Below, piece after piece: positions 55,065 to 63,478 of a DNA stretch of 64,000 bases. Made by a program: the position numbers and the translations under genes. The notes under the pieces were generated by a model that saw only the letters and a list, made by a program, of their open reading frames with translations, was not told where the DNA came from and searched no databases. The number at the start of each line of letters is the position of its first letter. Positions within the stretch are counted from its first letter, which is position 1. The DNA comes from Anaerocolumna cellulosilytica (lineage in GTDB: Bacteria > Bacillota > Clostridia > Lachnospirales > Lachnospiraceae): NCBI RefSeq assembly GCF_014218335.1, contig NZ_AP023367.1, positions 511,001 to 575,000 on the forward strand, in the 5' to 3' direction.

Positions 55065-57188
55065 ATGGCAGTTAGAATGACAGGATTAATTTCGGGAATG
55101 GATACAGAATCACTCATTAAAGAACTTGTAAATGCTCAGAAACTAAAAAATAAAAAGGTATCTGATAAACTTGTGAAGTCTGAGTGGAAAGAAGAAAAAT
55201 GGAAAGAACTTAATACGAAACTGTTTAAGTTATATAATGAAAGTTTAAGTAAGATGAGATTACAAGGTAGTTATTTAACAAAAAAAGTATCATCTTCCAA
55301 TGAGAATGTCTTAGAAGCTACCGGCAATGCTAATTCAGCAGAAGGATCACATGTTATATCGGATATTAAGCTTGCTAGTGCTCAATATGTTACAAGTGGA
55401 GTTATAAAACATAACGGAGAAAATGCAACAGGTACTACAAAACTAAAAGATATAGGAATAGGTGTGGAAACCTTAGTTCGATTTACGAACGGGAATAAAG
55501 TAAAGACGCTTGAAGTTACAAAAGATACAACGATAGATGATTTAGTTAAAGTAGCACAATCAGCAGGGCTGACTGCTAATTTTGATAAAAGCCAAGGAAG
55601 ACTTTTCATTAGCTCAAAATATAGCGGTGAAGATAACACCTTTGGAATTACAGCTTCAACTTCTACAGCTACATCGGTTAAAAACAATATATTAGATTCA
55701 GTTGGATATAGTACACTTTCAACAAAGGACAAAGGAAAAGTTGACTCGGCACTTATAGTTTTAACAAATGATACAAGTGTTCAGGCTGATATTGATGTTG
55801 CAACTAAGATATTAGCAGACTATGCAGAGGCAAAAACAAAAAGAAGTATAGAGAATACTGTAGATCAAGCCATAAGAGCAGAAATAACACCGGTTGCCAC
55901 AACGGCTGAAGAAGAGAATATAAGAACAGAAGTTTTAGAACAACAAATTGTATTAATTAAAGAAGAGGCAAGAAAGAATGGTGCTACAGAAGAAGAAATA
56001 AATGCCATCACGAAGGATACACTTACAGAAGAGCAGTTGGCAGCTATTCAGACAAAACAGGACGAAAAAATAACTGCTTCCTCTAAAAGAATAAAAGCGG
56101 CTGTAGAAACCAAGGTAGCAGAGGCGATTGCAGCAGAAAAAGAAATTACACCTGATAACCGTTATACAAAAGCCATAGAAGATAATCAGACTGCCATAGA
56201 TACCGCTGTTAATGAAATGGAAAATCTAGCATCCACATTTGTTACGAATAGTAAAATACCCGAAAGTGATGCGAATGCGCTGCTGCAAAATCTCCAATTA
56301 GATGCCCTTGATAAGGATGGTAAGAGGATATCAACAGGAACTTCCTTATCCACAATAGTTGCAGCAGAAAATAGCCAGGTAAAGTATAATGGTGTAGTTA
56401 TTACTGGTACTTCTAATACAATAAGCGTAAATGGTTTAACCCTTAACCTTAAAGGTGATTTGCCTGCCGGACAAAGTATTAATCTTACTGTTTCAAATAA
56501 CGTAGATGCCAACTATGATATGGTTAAGAATTTTATAAAATCATATAATGAATTATTGGCTGAGATGAATAAGCTTTATTATGCTGATTCCTCCAGAGGT
56601 TATGACCCTCTGAGTGATGAAGAAAAAGAAGCAATGTCGGATGACCAGATAGAAAAGTGGGAATCTAAAATTAAGGATTCTGGACTACGAAGAGATTCAA
56701 GCTTGGGTTCTTTGCTAGATGCTATGAAAACAGCAATGATGTCATCGGTTGAGGTAAATGGCAAAAAGTTTTCATTGGCCTCCTTTGGCGTGGAAACATC
56801 TACTGATTACACGGAAAAAGGATTATTACATATATACGGAAATTCAGAGGATAGTGTTTACTCACAAAAAACTGATAAATTAAAAAAAGCACTCACAGAA
56901 AATCCGGAAGATGCAATAGCGGCTCTGTCAGGTATATTCCAAAATCTATATGATACGGTTTATGATAAGACAAAAGCAATTCCAAACGTAAGAAGTGTAT
57001 TTACAGCTTATAATGATAAGCTTATAGACAAAGAGCAGACAGATTATAAAAAGAAAATAAAAGTGTTAGAAAAAAAGCTAACTGAAATGGAGAATAGATA
57101 CTATAAACAGTTTTCAGCAATGGAAACGGCTCTTGCAAAGCTCCAGTCACAGAGTAACTCTTTAGCCGGGCTTTTTGGGTCCCAATAG
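55065..57188 (+). CDS. fliD: Flagellar filament cap protein FliD, with enlarged variable domain
   Basis: 707 residues. FliD_N (MAVRMTGLISGMDTESLIKE, KSEWKEEKWKELNTKLFKLY) and FliD_C (MVKNFIKSYNELLAEMNKLY, LSKLQSQ-type coiled coil at the end) are normal. Between them residues about 225-395 form an extra Glu/Lys/Ala/Thr-rich helical, probably coiled-coil, insert that makes the protein longer than the usual 450-550. The cap promotes flagellin polymerisation and the insert is likely surface exposed. AAGAGGAGG precedes the ATG. Confidence 0.93.
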   Translation: MAVRMTGLISGMDTESLIKELVNAQKLKNKKVSDKLVKSEWKEEKWKELNTKLFKLYNESLSKMRLQGSYLTKKVSSSNENVLEATGNANSAEGSHVISDIKLASAQYVTSGVIKHNGENATGTTKLKDIGIGVETLVRFTNGNKVKTLEVTKDTTIDDLVKVAQSAGLTANFDKSQGRLFISSKYSGEDNTFGITASTSTATSVKNNILDSVGYSTLSTKDKGKVDSALIVLTNDTSVQADIDVATKILADYAEAKTKRSIENTVDQAIRAEITPVATTAEEENIRTEVLEQQIVLIKEEARKNGATEEEINAITKDTLTEEQLAAIQTKQDEKITASSKRIKAAVETKVAEAIAAEKEITPDNRYTKAIEDNQTAIDTAVNEMENLASTFVTNSKIPESDANALLQNLQLDALDKDGKRISTGTSLSTIVAAENSQVKYNGVVITGTSNTISVNGLTLNLKGDLPAGQSINLTVSNNVDANYDMVKNFIKSYNELLAEMNKLYYADSSRGYDPLSDEEKEAMSDDQIEKWESKIKDSGLRRDSSLGSLLDAMKTAMMSSVEVNGKKFSLASFGVETSTDYTEKGLLHIYGNSEDSVYSQKTDKLKKALTENPEDAIAALSGIFQNLYDTVYDKTKAIPNVRSVFTAYNDKLIDKEQTDYKKKIKVLEKKLTEMENRYYKQFSAMETALAKLQSQSNSLAGLFGSQ

Positions 57189-57251
57189 GGATAGGAAATG
57201 TATACTTTTGTCTTATATTATGATATAATGGGTACGAGGAGGTGGTAAAGC

Positions 57252-57620
57252 ATGCCTGTTAACGCAGCAGCAGCATACCAAAATAATAAAATCAATACGG
57301 CTTCACCATCAGAGCTAACATTAATGTTGTATGATGGTGCCATAAAATTTTGTAATATTGCTATGCTCGGAATACAAGAAAAAGACATCAATAAGGCAAA
57401 TGAGAATATAATCAAAGCGGAGAAGATTATTACTTACCTTAAGACGACATTGGATTCAAAATATCCTGTCGCGGAAGACTTTGACAGAGTGTATGACTAC
57501 ATATATGAAACCTTAATAAATGCTAATATTAAGAAAGATAAAGCAGTACTTAATGAAGCTTTGGGTTATATTCGTGAAATGAGAGATACCTGGAAAGAGG
57601 TTATGAAATCGGCTAAATAA
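57252..57620 (+). CDS. fliS: Flagellin export chaperone FliS
   Basis: 122 residues with the FliS four-helix pattern: AAYQNNKINTASPSELTLML, YDGAIKFCNIAMLGIQEKDI, and C-terminal LGYIREMRDTWKEVMKSAK. It binds flagellin in the cytoplasm. GAGGAGGTGG precedes the ATG. Confidence 0.95.
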   Translation: MPVNAAAAYQNNKINTASPSELTLMLYDGAIKFCNIAMLGIQEKDINKANENIIKAEKIITYLKTTLDSKYPVAEDFDRVYDYIYETLINANIKKDKAVLNEALGYIREMRDTWKEVMKSAK

Positions 57621-57640
57621 GTCTGTTATAAGGAGAATAT

Positions 57641-58120
57641 GTGGATAATAAAACTTATATAAACATTTTAACAGATACATTGAGCAAAAAAATAGTGGTT
57701 TTGAATGAATTAATACAAATAACACAATTGCAAGAGGGGTATTTTGATGATTTTGAAGCCAATATGGAATTTGTAGATGAGAGCTTTTCAAGTAAAGAAA
57801 AGTTAATTCATCAATTGAATCAATTAGATACCGGATTTGACATGGTCTATGAGCATGTCAAGGAAATCTTACAAAAAAACAAACAAGATTTTAAAGCAGA
57901 AATAAATGTAATGCAAAACTATATTGGCGATATTACCGTTAAGAGTGCTCAACTTCAAGCCATAGAATTAAAAAATAAAAATAAGCTAGATTTGTACTTC
58001 ATGGAACAGAAAAAAAATATAAAGAGCTTTCATGTAAATAATAGAACGGCAGCTAACTACTACAAAAACATGTCAAACATAAACCAAGAACAATCGTTTT
58101 TTTTAGACAAAAAAAAATAA
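57641..58120 (+). CDS. FliT/FlgN-like helical flagellar chaperone
   Basis: 159 residues, GTG start with AAGGAG 7 bases before. All-helical, charged, with no clear motif (LTDTLSKKIVVLNELIQITQ, KEKLIHQLNQLDTGFDMVYE). Position directly after fliS, and size, suggest the FliT-type chaperone of the cap protein, but the family is poorly conserved and I infer the role from context. Confidence 0.55.
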   Translation: MDNKTYINILTDTLSKKIVVLNELIQITQLQEGYFDDFEANMEFVDESFSSKEKLIHQLNQLDTGFDMVYEHVKEILQKNKQDFKAEINVMQNYIGDITVKSAQLQAIELKNKNKLDLYFMEQKKNIKSFHVNNRTAANYYKNMSNINQEQSFFLDKKK

Positions 58121-58139
58121 AAAATTTTAAAATATGCTA

Positions 58140-58166
58140 TAAAGTATTATTCACACAAGCCGATAT
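58140..58166 (+). promoter_or_regulatory. Sigma-D promoter of hag
   Basis: TAAA (58140-58143), 15-base spacer, GCCGATAT (58159-58166): a perfect match to the flagellar sigma consensus. The leader to the hag ATG would be about 125 bases long. Confidence 0.88.
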
Positions 58167-58259
58167 ATATATCAAGTAAAGCAAATACCAATCTGTGATG
58201 ATTTTAGGTACGTACGGCCGAAGAATTTAGCAGAGGTATTGGTTACTATAAAAAACGTG

Positions 58260-58297
58260 GCAGCATGGACGCTGCTATATATTCAAGGAGGAATATA
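58260..58297 (+). promoter_or_regulatory. Two CsrA-type GGA hairpins in the hag leader
   Basis: Stem GCAGC/GCTGC (58260-58264, 58271-58275) has the hexaloop ATGGAC with GGA at 58267-58269. Immediately after it, TATATTC/GAATATA (58278-58284, 58291-58297) has the hexaloop AAGGAG, which contains GGA and is the ribosome site. This matches the two-site arrangement of CsrA repression at Bacillus hag. CsrA and FliW are encoded at 53654-54340. Confidence 0.8.
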
Positions 58298-58300
58298 CTT

Positions 58301-59131
58301 ATGATTATTCAACATAATATGCAGTCTGCTAATACTAACAGACAATTAGGAATCACTACCGGAAATCTTTCCAAATCTACAGAAAAATTATCTTCTGGTT
58401 ACAGAATTAATCGTGCTGGTGATGATGCAGCTGGTCTTTCAATCTCTGAAAAAATGAGAGGACAGATTAGAGGTCTTGAACAGGCTTCTACAAATGCTCA
58501 GGATGGTATTTCTTTAATCCAGACAGCAGAAGGTGCATTAAATGAAACTCACTCTATTCTTCAGAGAATGAGAGAATTAACAGTACAGGCAGCTAATGAT
58601 ACTAACGTTTCTGTTGACCGTGCATCTATCCAAAAAGAACTTCAGGCATTAACTTCAGAAATTACAAGAATTGGTAGCCAGACTGAATTCAATACAATGA
58701 AGTTATTAGGCGGTTCTTTCTCAGCTACTGCACTTAACTTGCAAGTAGGAGCAAACAGTGGACAGAACATTTCTTTCAACATTCAAGATATGCGTGCAAG
58801 TGCATTAGAACTTACTCAGACTGCAATTGGAAGTGCTGTTTCAACTTATACAAAAGCAACTGCTTTCATTAGTGTTGTAAATGCAGCTATTACAAAAGTA
58901 TCTGATCAGAGATCAAAACTTGGTGCAGTTCAGAACAGACTTGAGCATACAATAGCAAATGCTGACAATACTGCTGAAAACTTACAGGCTGCTGAATCTC
59001 GTATCCGTGACGTTAACATGGCTAACGAAATGGTTACTTACTCTAAGAACAACATTTTACAGCAGGCTGCTCAGTCTATGCTTGCACAGGCTAATCAGTC
59101 ATCTCAGGGTGTATTATCTTTATTAAGATAA
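58301..59131 (+). CDS. hag: Flagellin
   Basis: 276-residue flagellin of the short type: conserved D0/D1 ends (MIIQHNMQSANTNRQLGITT, SSGYRINRAGDDAAGLSISE, TNAQDGISLIQTAEGALNET and C-terminal IRDVNMANEMVTYSKNNILQ, QAAQSMLAQANQSSQGVLSL) joined by a brief central region (about 150-190) rich in Ser/Thr that could be glycosylated by the Maf system downstream. ATG 58301 follows AAGGAGGA at 8 bases; an in-frame ATG at 58265 lies in a hairpin loop and is not used. Strong codon regularity marks high expression. Confidence 0.97.
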   Translation: MIIQHNMQSANTNRQLGITTGNLSKSTEKLSSGYRINRAGDDAAGLSISEKMRGQIRGLEQASTNAQDGISLIQTAEGALNETHSILQRMRELTVQAANDTNVSVDRASIQKELQALTSEITRIGSQTEFNTMKLLGGSFSATALNLQVGANSGQNISFNIQDMRASALELTQTAIGSAVSTYTKATAFISVVNAAITKVSDQRSKLGAVQNRLEHTIANADNTAENLQAAESRIRDVNMANEMVTYSKNNILQQAAQSMLAQANQSSQGVLSLLR

Positions 59132-59156
59132 TTTAAAAAAGTATTCATATTTATTT

Positions 59157-59182
59157 AAGGTTGGCTTTGGCCAACCTTATTT
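59157..59182 (+). terminator. Intrinsic terminator after hag
   Basis: AAGGTTGG (59157-59164), 6-base loop, CCAACCTT (59171-59178), then ATTT. The next gene's ribosome site begins within 10 bases, so read-through into the glycosylation genes is possible. Confidence 0.75.
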
Positions 59183-59196
59183 AGATAGGAGGATAA

Positions 59197-59502
59197 ATGG
59201 GTCAGCTTAATGAGACGTATCAAATGTTAAATGATTTAATTGATGAAAATACGAAATGTTTTTATAGGCAGGAGTTTCCTAAAGGATATGAACAATTGAA
59301 TAATATTATTAATCAATTGTTTTTACTTACAGAACAATTTAGAACGGTGAATACAGAAGCTTTTAAAAATTATGAATTGCTTTTAAATAGCAAACTAATT
59401 GATATAATGACAGCTATATCAAAAAAAGATGTTATTTTGCTAACGGATTTATTGAAGTATGAGTTGATGGATATTTTAAAGGAGTGTCTGGAACAACTAT
59501 AA
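59197..59502 (+). CDS. 101-residue orphan protein before Maf
   Basis: Helical acidic protein (MGQLNETYQMLNDLIDENTK, KCFYRQEFPKGYEQLNNIIN) of unknown family. AGGAGGA precedes the ATG. It sits between flagellin and the Maf glycosyltransferase and ends 20 bases before it, so it is probably a partner or chaperone for flagellin modification. That is inference from position. Confidence 0.6.
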   Translation: MGQLNETYQMLNDLIDENTKCFYRQEFPKGYEQLNNIINQLFLLTEQFRTVNTEAFKNYELLLNSKLIDIMTAISKKDVILLTDLLKYELMDILKECLEQL

Positions 59503-59522
59503 ATGTGTCATTGGGAGATTAT

Positions 59523-61346
59523 ATGAGTTACTTAAAAAGAAATTTAGAGACACTGCAAGCGTGTAAAGAAAAATTACACACCGCAATAAAAGATAAGCTT
59601 CAATTGATTGATGAAGATATTAATTTTAATTTGTTAGAAACAAAAGAAGATTATAAAACCATAGTAGTTGAAAAAGATGGTTATGAATATAGATTGAACA
59701 GTTTATATAAGCCAGTGGAAGAGGCAAATATTTGGGCGGAGTCATTAGATTTAAAAGACATCAGAAAAGTATTTCTCATGTTTGGATTTGGGCATGGTTT
59801 ATATATACAAAAATTGCTAAAAAAGCTTAATAAAGATGATAAATTAGTGGTTTATGAACCATCTTGTGCTATTTTTCAGTATGTATTAACAAATTTTAAC
59901 CTAGAGAAAATTTTATCTGATGAAAGAGTTCGCGTAGTTGTTAAAGATATAAATGATATTGATTTAAAGATAAATTTAGAATCTAATGTAAATTGGGAAA
60001 ATGTGTTCTCACAAAGAATAAACTGCTTACCTCAGTATAATATTATGTATTTTAATGATTATACAGCTTTTTTGACCAAAATTAAACATAATAATGATCG
60101 TGTTATCATGATGCGAAATACAGAAGCGCGCTTTGGAAAAATTGTAGTAGAAAATACTTTCACAAATTTAAAATATATAAAACAATGTAATATATTAGAT
60201 GACTACATTGATGTTTTTGATTCAAATCTTCCTGCTATTATAGTTGCGGCGGGGCCATCACTTAAAAAGAATGTTGAATTTTTAAAGGATGCGAAGAATA
60301 AGGCGGTAATATTTGCTGTAGACCGGGCTTTGGAATATTTGTACGATCAAAATATTATTCCTGACTATGCTGTAACAGTAGATCCTTTAAAGCTTGAGAG
60401 TTGCTTCGCCCCAAGCTATGAAGTAGATATACCACTGTTTGCAGAGCTACATTCGAATGCCAAAATATTAGCGCAGCATAAAGGTAAAAAGATATTTTAT
60501 AATGCGTTTGATTATATAAATTATTATATGAAGGATTTGAATAAATGTATACTGAATAAATTAAATATCGGAACATCTGTCGCGACAGCTGCATTTTCAA
60601 TATGCGTGAACATGAAATTTAAAAGGATTATATTAGTAGGACAAGATTTGTCTTATGGTGAAGACGGTACGGCATCTCACATAGATGCCAATATAGACAT
60701 GGGTATTCAATATAATCTAATATCTGTTGAAGGTTATAATGGTAATATGGTTATGACTAGAAATGACTGGTTTGATTTTTTAAAGTGGTTTGAAGCTATG
60801 ATAGAAGTTACCCCAAACATAGAAGTAATTAATGCTACTGAAGGTGGCGCTATGATTAAAGGGGCAAGGAATATGCTTCTTAAGGATGTGATACAGAAAT
60901 ATTGTTTGAAAGAAGTAGATTGTAAGCAAATATCGGAGAATATGAGACCAGCATATTCAGAGGAAGAAATGGGATTATTTATAGAGTATTTAAAAAATAG
61001 TCAATTAGATTTAGTGATGATTAAGCAGATGGCTCAAGAAGCTTGTGACATCTGTGATACACTACTAACCACGCCGGATTACGAGGATGCGGATAAAAAT
61101 GATTTATGTAAAAGGTTAACGCAAATAAATGAGGACGTCACTAGCAGTCCGGTGTACGGATTGCTTGACTCCTATATCACAGAAGCCACAAGTGATGTTA
61201 TGGGGGAAATAAATACAGTAAAAGAAGATGAGCCAGATGATATTAAATCCATATTTGAAAAAAGCAAACTTATCTATGGACAAATAGTCATCGCAACGGA
61301 TGAGATTGCAAATATATCTAAAAATAATAATTTATTGTATAATTAA
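59523..61346 (+). CDS. Maf-type flagellin glycosyltransferase (DUF115 / MptE-like)
   Basis: About 607 residues. The central DUF115 domain has LPAIIVAAGPSLKKNVEFLK, VIFAVDRALEYLYDQNIIPD, YAVTVDPLK and IILVGQDLSYGEDGTASHID, the marks of motility-associated factor proteins that attach nonulosonic acids (pseudaminic, legionaminic and relatives) to flagellin. ATG 59523 follows GGGAG; an in-frame GTG at 59484 would overlap the upstream gene. It sits right after hag and before the sugar-synthesis genes. Confidence 0.9.
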   Translation: MSYLKRNLETLQACKEKLHTAIKDKLQLIDEDINFNLLETKEDYKTIVVEKDGYEYRLNSLYKPVEEANIWAESLDLKDIRKVFLMFGFGHGLYIQKLLKKLNKDDKLVVYEPSCAIFQYVLTNFNLEKILSDERVRVVVKDINDIDLKINLESNVNWENVFSQRINCLPQYNIMYFNDYTAFLTKIKHNNDRVIMMRNTEARFGKIVVENTFTNLKYIKQCNILDDYIDVFDSNLPAIIVAAGPSLKKNVEFLKDAKNKAVIFAVDRALEYLYDQNIIPDYAVTVDPLKLESCFAPSYEVDIPLFAELHSNAKILAQHKGKKIFYNAFDYINYYMKDLNKCILNKLNIGTSVATAAFSICVNMKFKRIILVGQDLSYGEDGTASHIDANIDMGIQYNLISVEGYNGNMVMTRNDWFDFLKWFEAMIEVTPNIEVINATEGGAMIKGARNMLLKDVIQKYCLKEVDCKQISENMRPAYSEEEMGLFIEYLKNSQLDLVMIKQMAQEACDICDTLLTTPDYEDADKNDLCKRLTQINEDVTSSPVYGLLDSYITEATSDVMGEINTVKEDEPDDIKSIFEKSKLIYGQIVIATDEIANISKNNNLLYN

Positions 61347-61369
61347 ATTTTGCTGGAGGTATAAATTTT

Positions 61370-62230
61370 ATGAAACCATTTGTAATAGCTGAAATTGGTT
61401 GTAACCATATGGGAGACTTGGAAATAGCAAAGGAAATGATTAAAACTGCTGCAGTATTTTCTAATGTTAATGCAGTGAAATTTCAGAAACGTAATAACAA
61501 GGAAGTGCTATCAGAAGAACAGTATAATGCTCCTCATCCTAATCCATATAATTCCTATGGAAACACATATGGTGAGCATAGAGAATTTTTAGAGTTTACA
61601 GTTGAACAACATAAAGAATTAAAAAAATATTGTGAAGAGTGGGGTTTGGTTTATAGTACTTCTGTCTGGGATTTAACCTCAGCAAAAGAGATTGCAAGCT
61701 TACAACCTGAATTCATAAAAATTCCGTCTGCCCAAAACAATAATTATAAGATGCTGGAATGGTTGTGTGATAATTATGCAGGAGAGTTACAAATATCAGT
61801 TGGTATGACTTCTAAGGCGGAAGTAAAGGAACTGGTAGAATTTTTAGTAGAGAAAAACAGAGCAAAAGACACAGTTATATACAGTTGTACTTCGGGTTAC
61901 CCTGTACCGGATGAAGATGTGTGTCTTCTTGAAATAACATATCTTAGAGAAAACTTTGGGAATATAGTGAAGTCGATTGGTTTTTCAGGACATCATAATG
62001 GGATATCATTAGATATTGCAGCCTATACTCTGGGAGCAGAATATTTTGAAAGACATTTTACACTAAACCGCACCTGGAAAGGAACTGACCATGCGGCATC
62101 TTTAGAACCAGATGGTATGAGAAGATTAGTTCGTAATCTAATTTCTGTCTCCAAGGCATTAACTTATAAAAAAGAAGATATTCTTGATATTGAAAAAGTA
62201 CAACGTAACAAACTTAAATATGACAAATAA
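61370..62230 (+). CDS. neuB: NeuB-family nonulosonic acid synthase, without SAF domain
   Basis: 286 residues. A NeuB TIM barrel condensing phosphoenolpyruvate with a six-carbon sugar: FVIAEIGCNHMGDLEIAKEM, VNAVKFQKRN, EFIKIPSAQNNN, LQISVGMTS, YSCTSGYPVP, GFSGHHNGISLDIAA and EYFERHFTLNRTWKGTDHAA. Usual family length is about 340-350; the C-terminal antifreeze-like SAF domain is absent. Short forms of this kind occur in KDN- or sialate-9-phosphate-type pathways. AGGAGG-like GGAGG precedes the ATG. Confidence 0.85.
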   Translation: MKPFVIAEIGCNHMGDLEIAKEMIKTAAVFSNVNAVKFQKRNNKEVLSEEQYNAPHPNPYNSYGNTYGEHREFLEFTVEQHKELKKYCEEWGLVYSTSVWDLTSAKEIASLQPEFIKIPSAQNNNYKMLEWLCDNYAGELQISVGMTSKAEVKELVEFLVEKNRAKDTVIYSCTSGYPVPDEDVCLLEITYLRENFGNIVKSIGFSGHHNGISLDIAAYTLGAEYFERHFTLNRTWKGTDHAASLEPDGMRRLVRNLISVSKALTYKKEDILDIEKVQRNKLKYDK

Positions 62231-62288
62231 TTTTTTTAGACACACGTAATATAGAAGTCATTAAAAATTTTGCATAGAGGATGTTTAA

Positions 62289-63437
62289 ATGAGAAAAACA
62301 GTCGCTTTAATACCTGCAAGGGGAGGAAGTAAATCAATACCTCTAAAAAATATTAAAACTATAAATGGTAAGCCACTTATTTATTGGACACTTATAGCTG
62401 CTGAAAAATGCAGCTATATTGACGAAATTTATGTATCTACAGATAGTAATGAGATTAGGAATATCGTAGAGCATTTTAACTTGTCTAAGGTGCGAGTCGT
62501 TAGTCGAAGTGAGGAAAGTTCTACTGATACTGCCTCCACAGAAGCGGTAATGATTGAATTTGCTGAAAATACTGAATTTGATAATATTGTATTAATTCAA
62601 GCTACTTCGCCCTTACTTACTTATGAAGATCTCAATAACGGATTTAATCTGTATCTAAGTGACAATACGGATAGTGTTTTATCAGCAGTTCGGCAGAAAA
62701 GATTTCTTTGGGAAACTAATAATCACTACGGGACTCCAATTAATTATGATATTTATAATAGACCAAGAAGGCAAGATTTTGACGGTTATTTGGTGGAGAA
62801 CGGAGCTTTTTATATAACTTCGAAAGAATTGCTTTTAAAGAGTAAGAATAGAATATCTGGAAACATTAAAGTGGTTGAAATGCCAGAGGATACCTATCAT
62901 GAGATTGATGAACCTGTAGATTGGAAGATTACAGAACAATTGTTATACTATAAAAGTAAGAATAGGAATAAAATAAATACATCCGAAATTAAAATGGTAA
63001 TATCTGATTGTGACGGTGTTTTGACTGATGGTGGTATGTATTATACAGAACATGGTGATGAAATAAAAAAATTTAATACCAAAGACGGTATGGCATTTCA
63101 AATTTTAAGAGATAAAGGTATCGTGACTTGTATAATCACAGGAGAAGACCGAGAAATGGTTCGGAATCGAGCTAAAAAGCTTAATATAAATGAACTATAC
63201 ATGGGTATTAACAATAAGATGGATATTGTAGACAGTCTCTGCAAAAAGTATAATATAGAGTTAGAGGAAATTGTTTACATAGGCGATGATATAAATGATT
63301 TGGAGTGCATTAAAAAATGTGGTTATACGATATGTCCTTCCGATGCAGTTGACATGGTGAAAAGAGAAGCGGATTATATATGCAACGCCAAGGGCGGAGA
63401 GGGCGTTGTAAGAGAAGCAATATATCATCTGTTTTGA
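62289..63437 (+). CDS. neuA: CMP-nonulosonate cytidylyltransferase fused to KdsC-like HAD phosphatase
   Basis: 382 residues. Residues 1-225 are a NeuA-type cytidylyltransferase (VALIPARGGSKSIPLKNIKT, IYVSTDSNEI, VLIQATSPLLTYED, YLVENGAFYIT). Residues 235-382 are a HAD phosphatase of the KdsC group (MVISDCDGVLTDGGMYYTEH, CIITGEDREMVRNRA, IVYIGDDINDLECIKKCGYT). The fusion suggests that the synthase yields a 9-phosphate sugar which this protein dephosphorylates and then activates with CTP for Maf. GAGG precedes the ATG. Confidence 0.92.
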   Translation: MRKTVALIPARGGSKSIPLKNIKTINGKPLIYWTLIAAEKCSYIDEIYVSTDSNEIRNIVEHFNLSKVRVVSRSEESSTDTASTEAVMIEFAENTEFDNIVLIQATSPLLTYEDLNNGFNLYLSDNTDSVLSAVRQKRFLWETNNHYGTPINYDIYNRPRRQDFDGYLVENGAFYITSKELLLKSKNRISGNIKVVEMPEDTYHEIDEPVDWKITEQLLYYKSKNRNKINTSEIKMVISDCDGVLTDGGMYYTEHGDEIKKFNTKDGMAFQILRDKGIVTCIITGEDREMVRNRAKKLNINELYMGINNKMDIVDSLCKKYNIELEEIVYIGDDINDLECIKKCGYTICPSDAVDMVKREADYICNAKGGEGVVREAIYHLF

Positions 63438-63478
63438 TTAATCGAAATTTGTCTTTATTTAGATAGGAGGGGTAAGTA

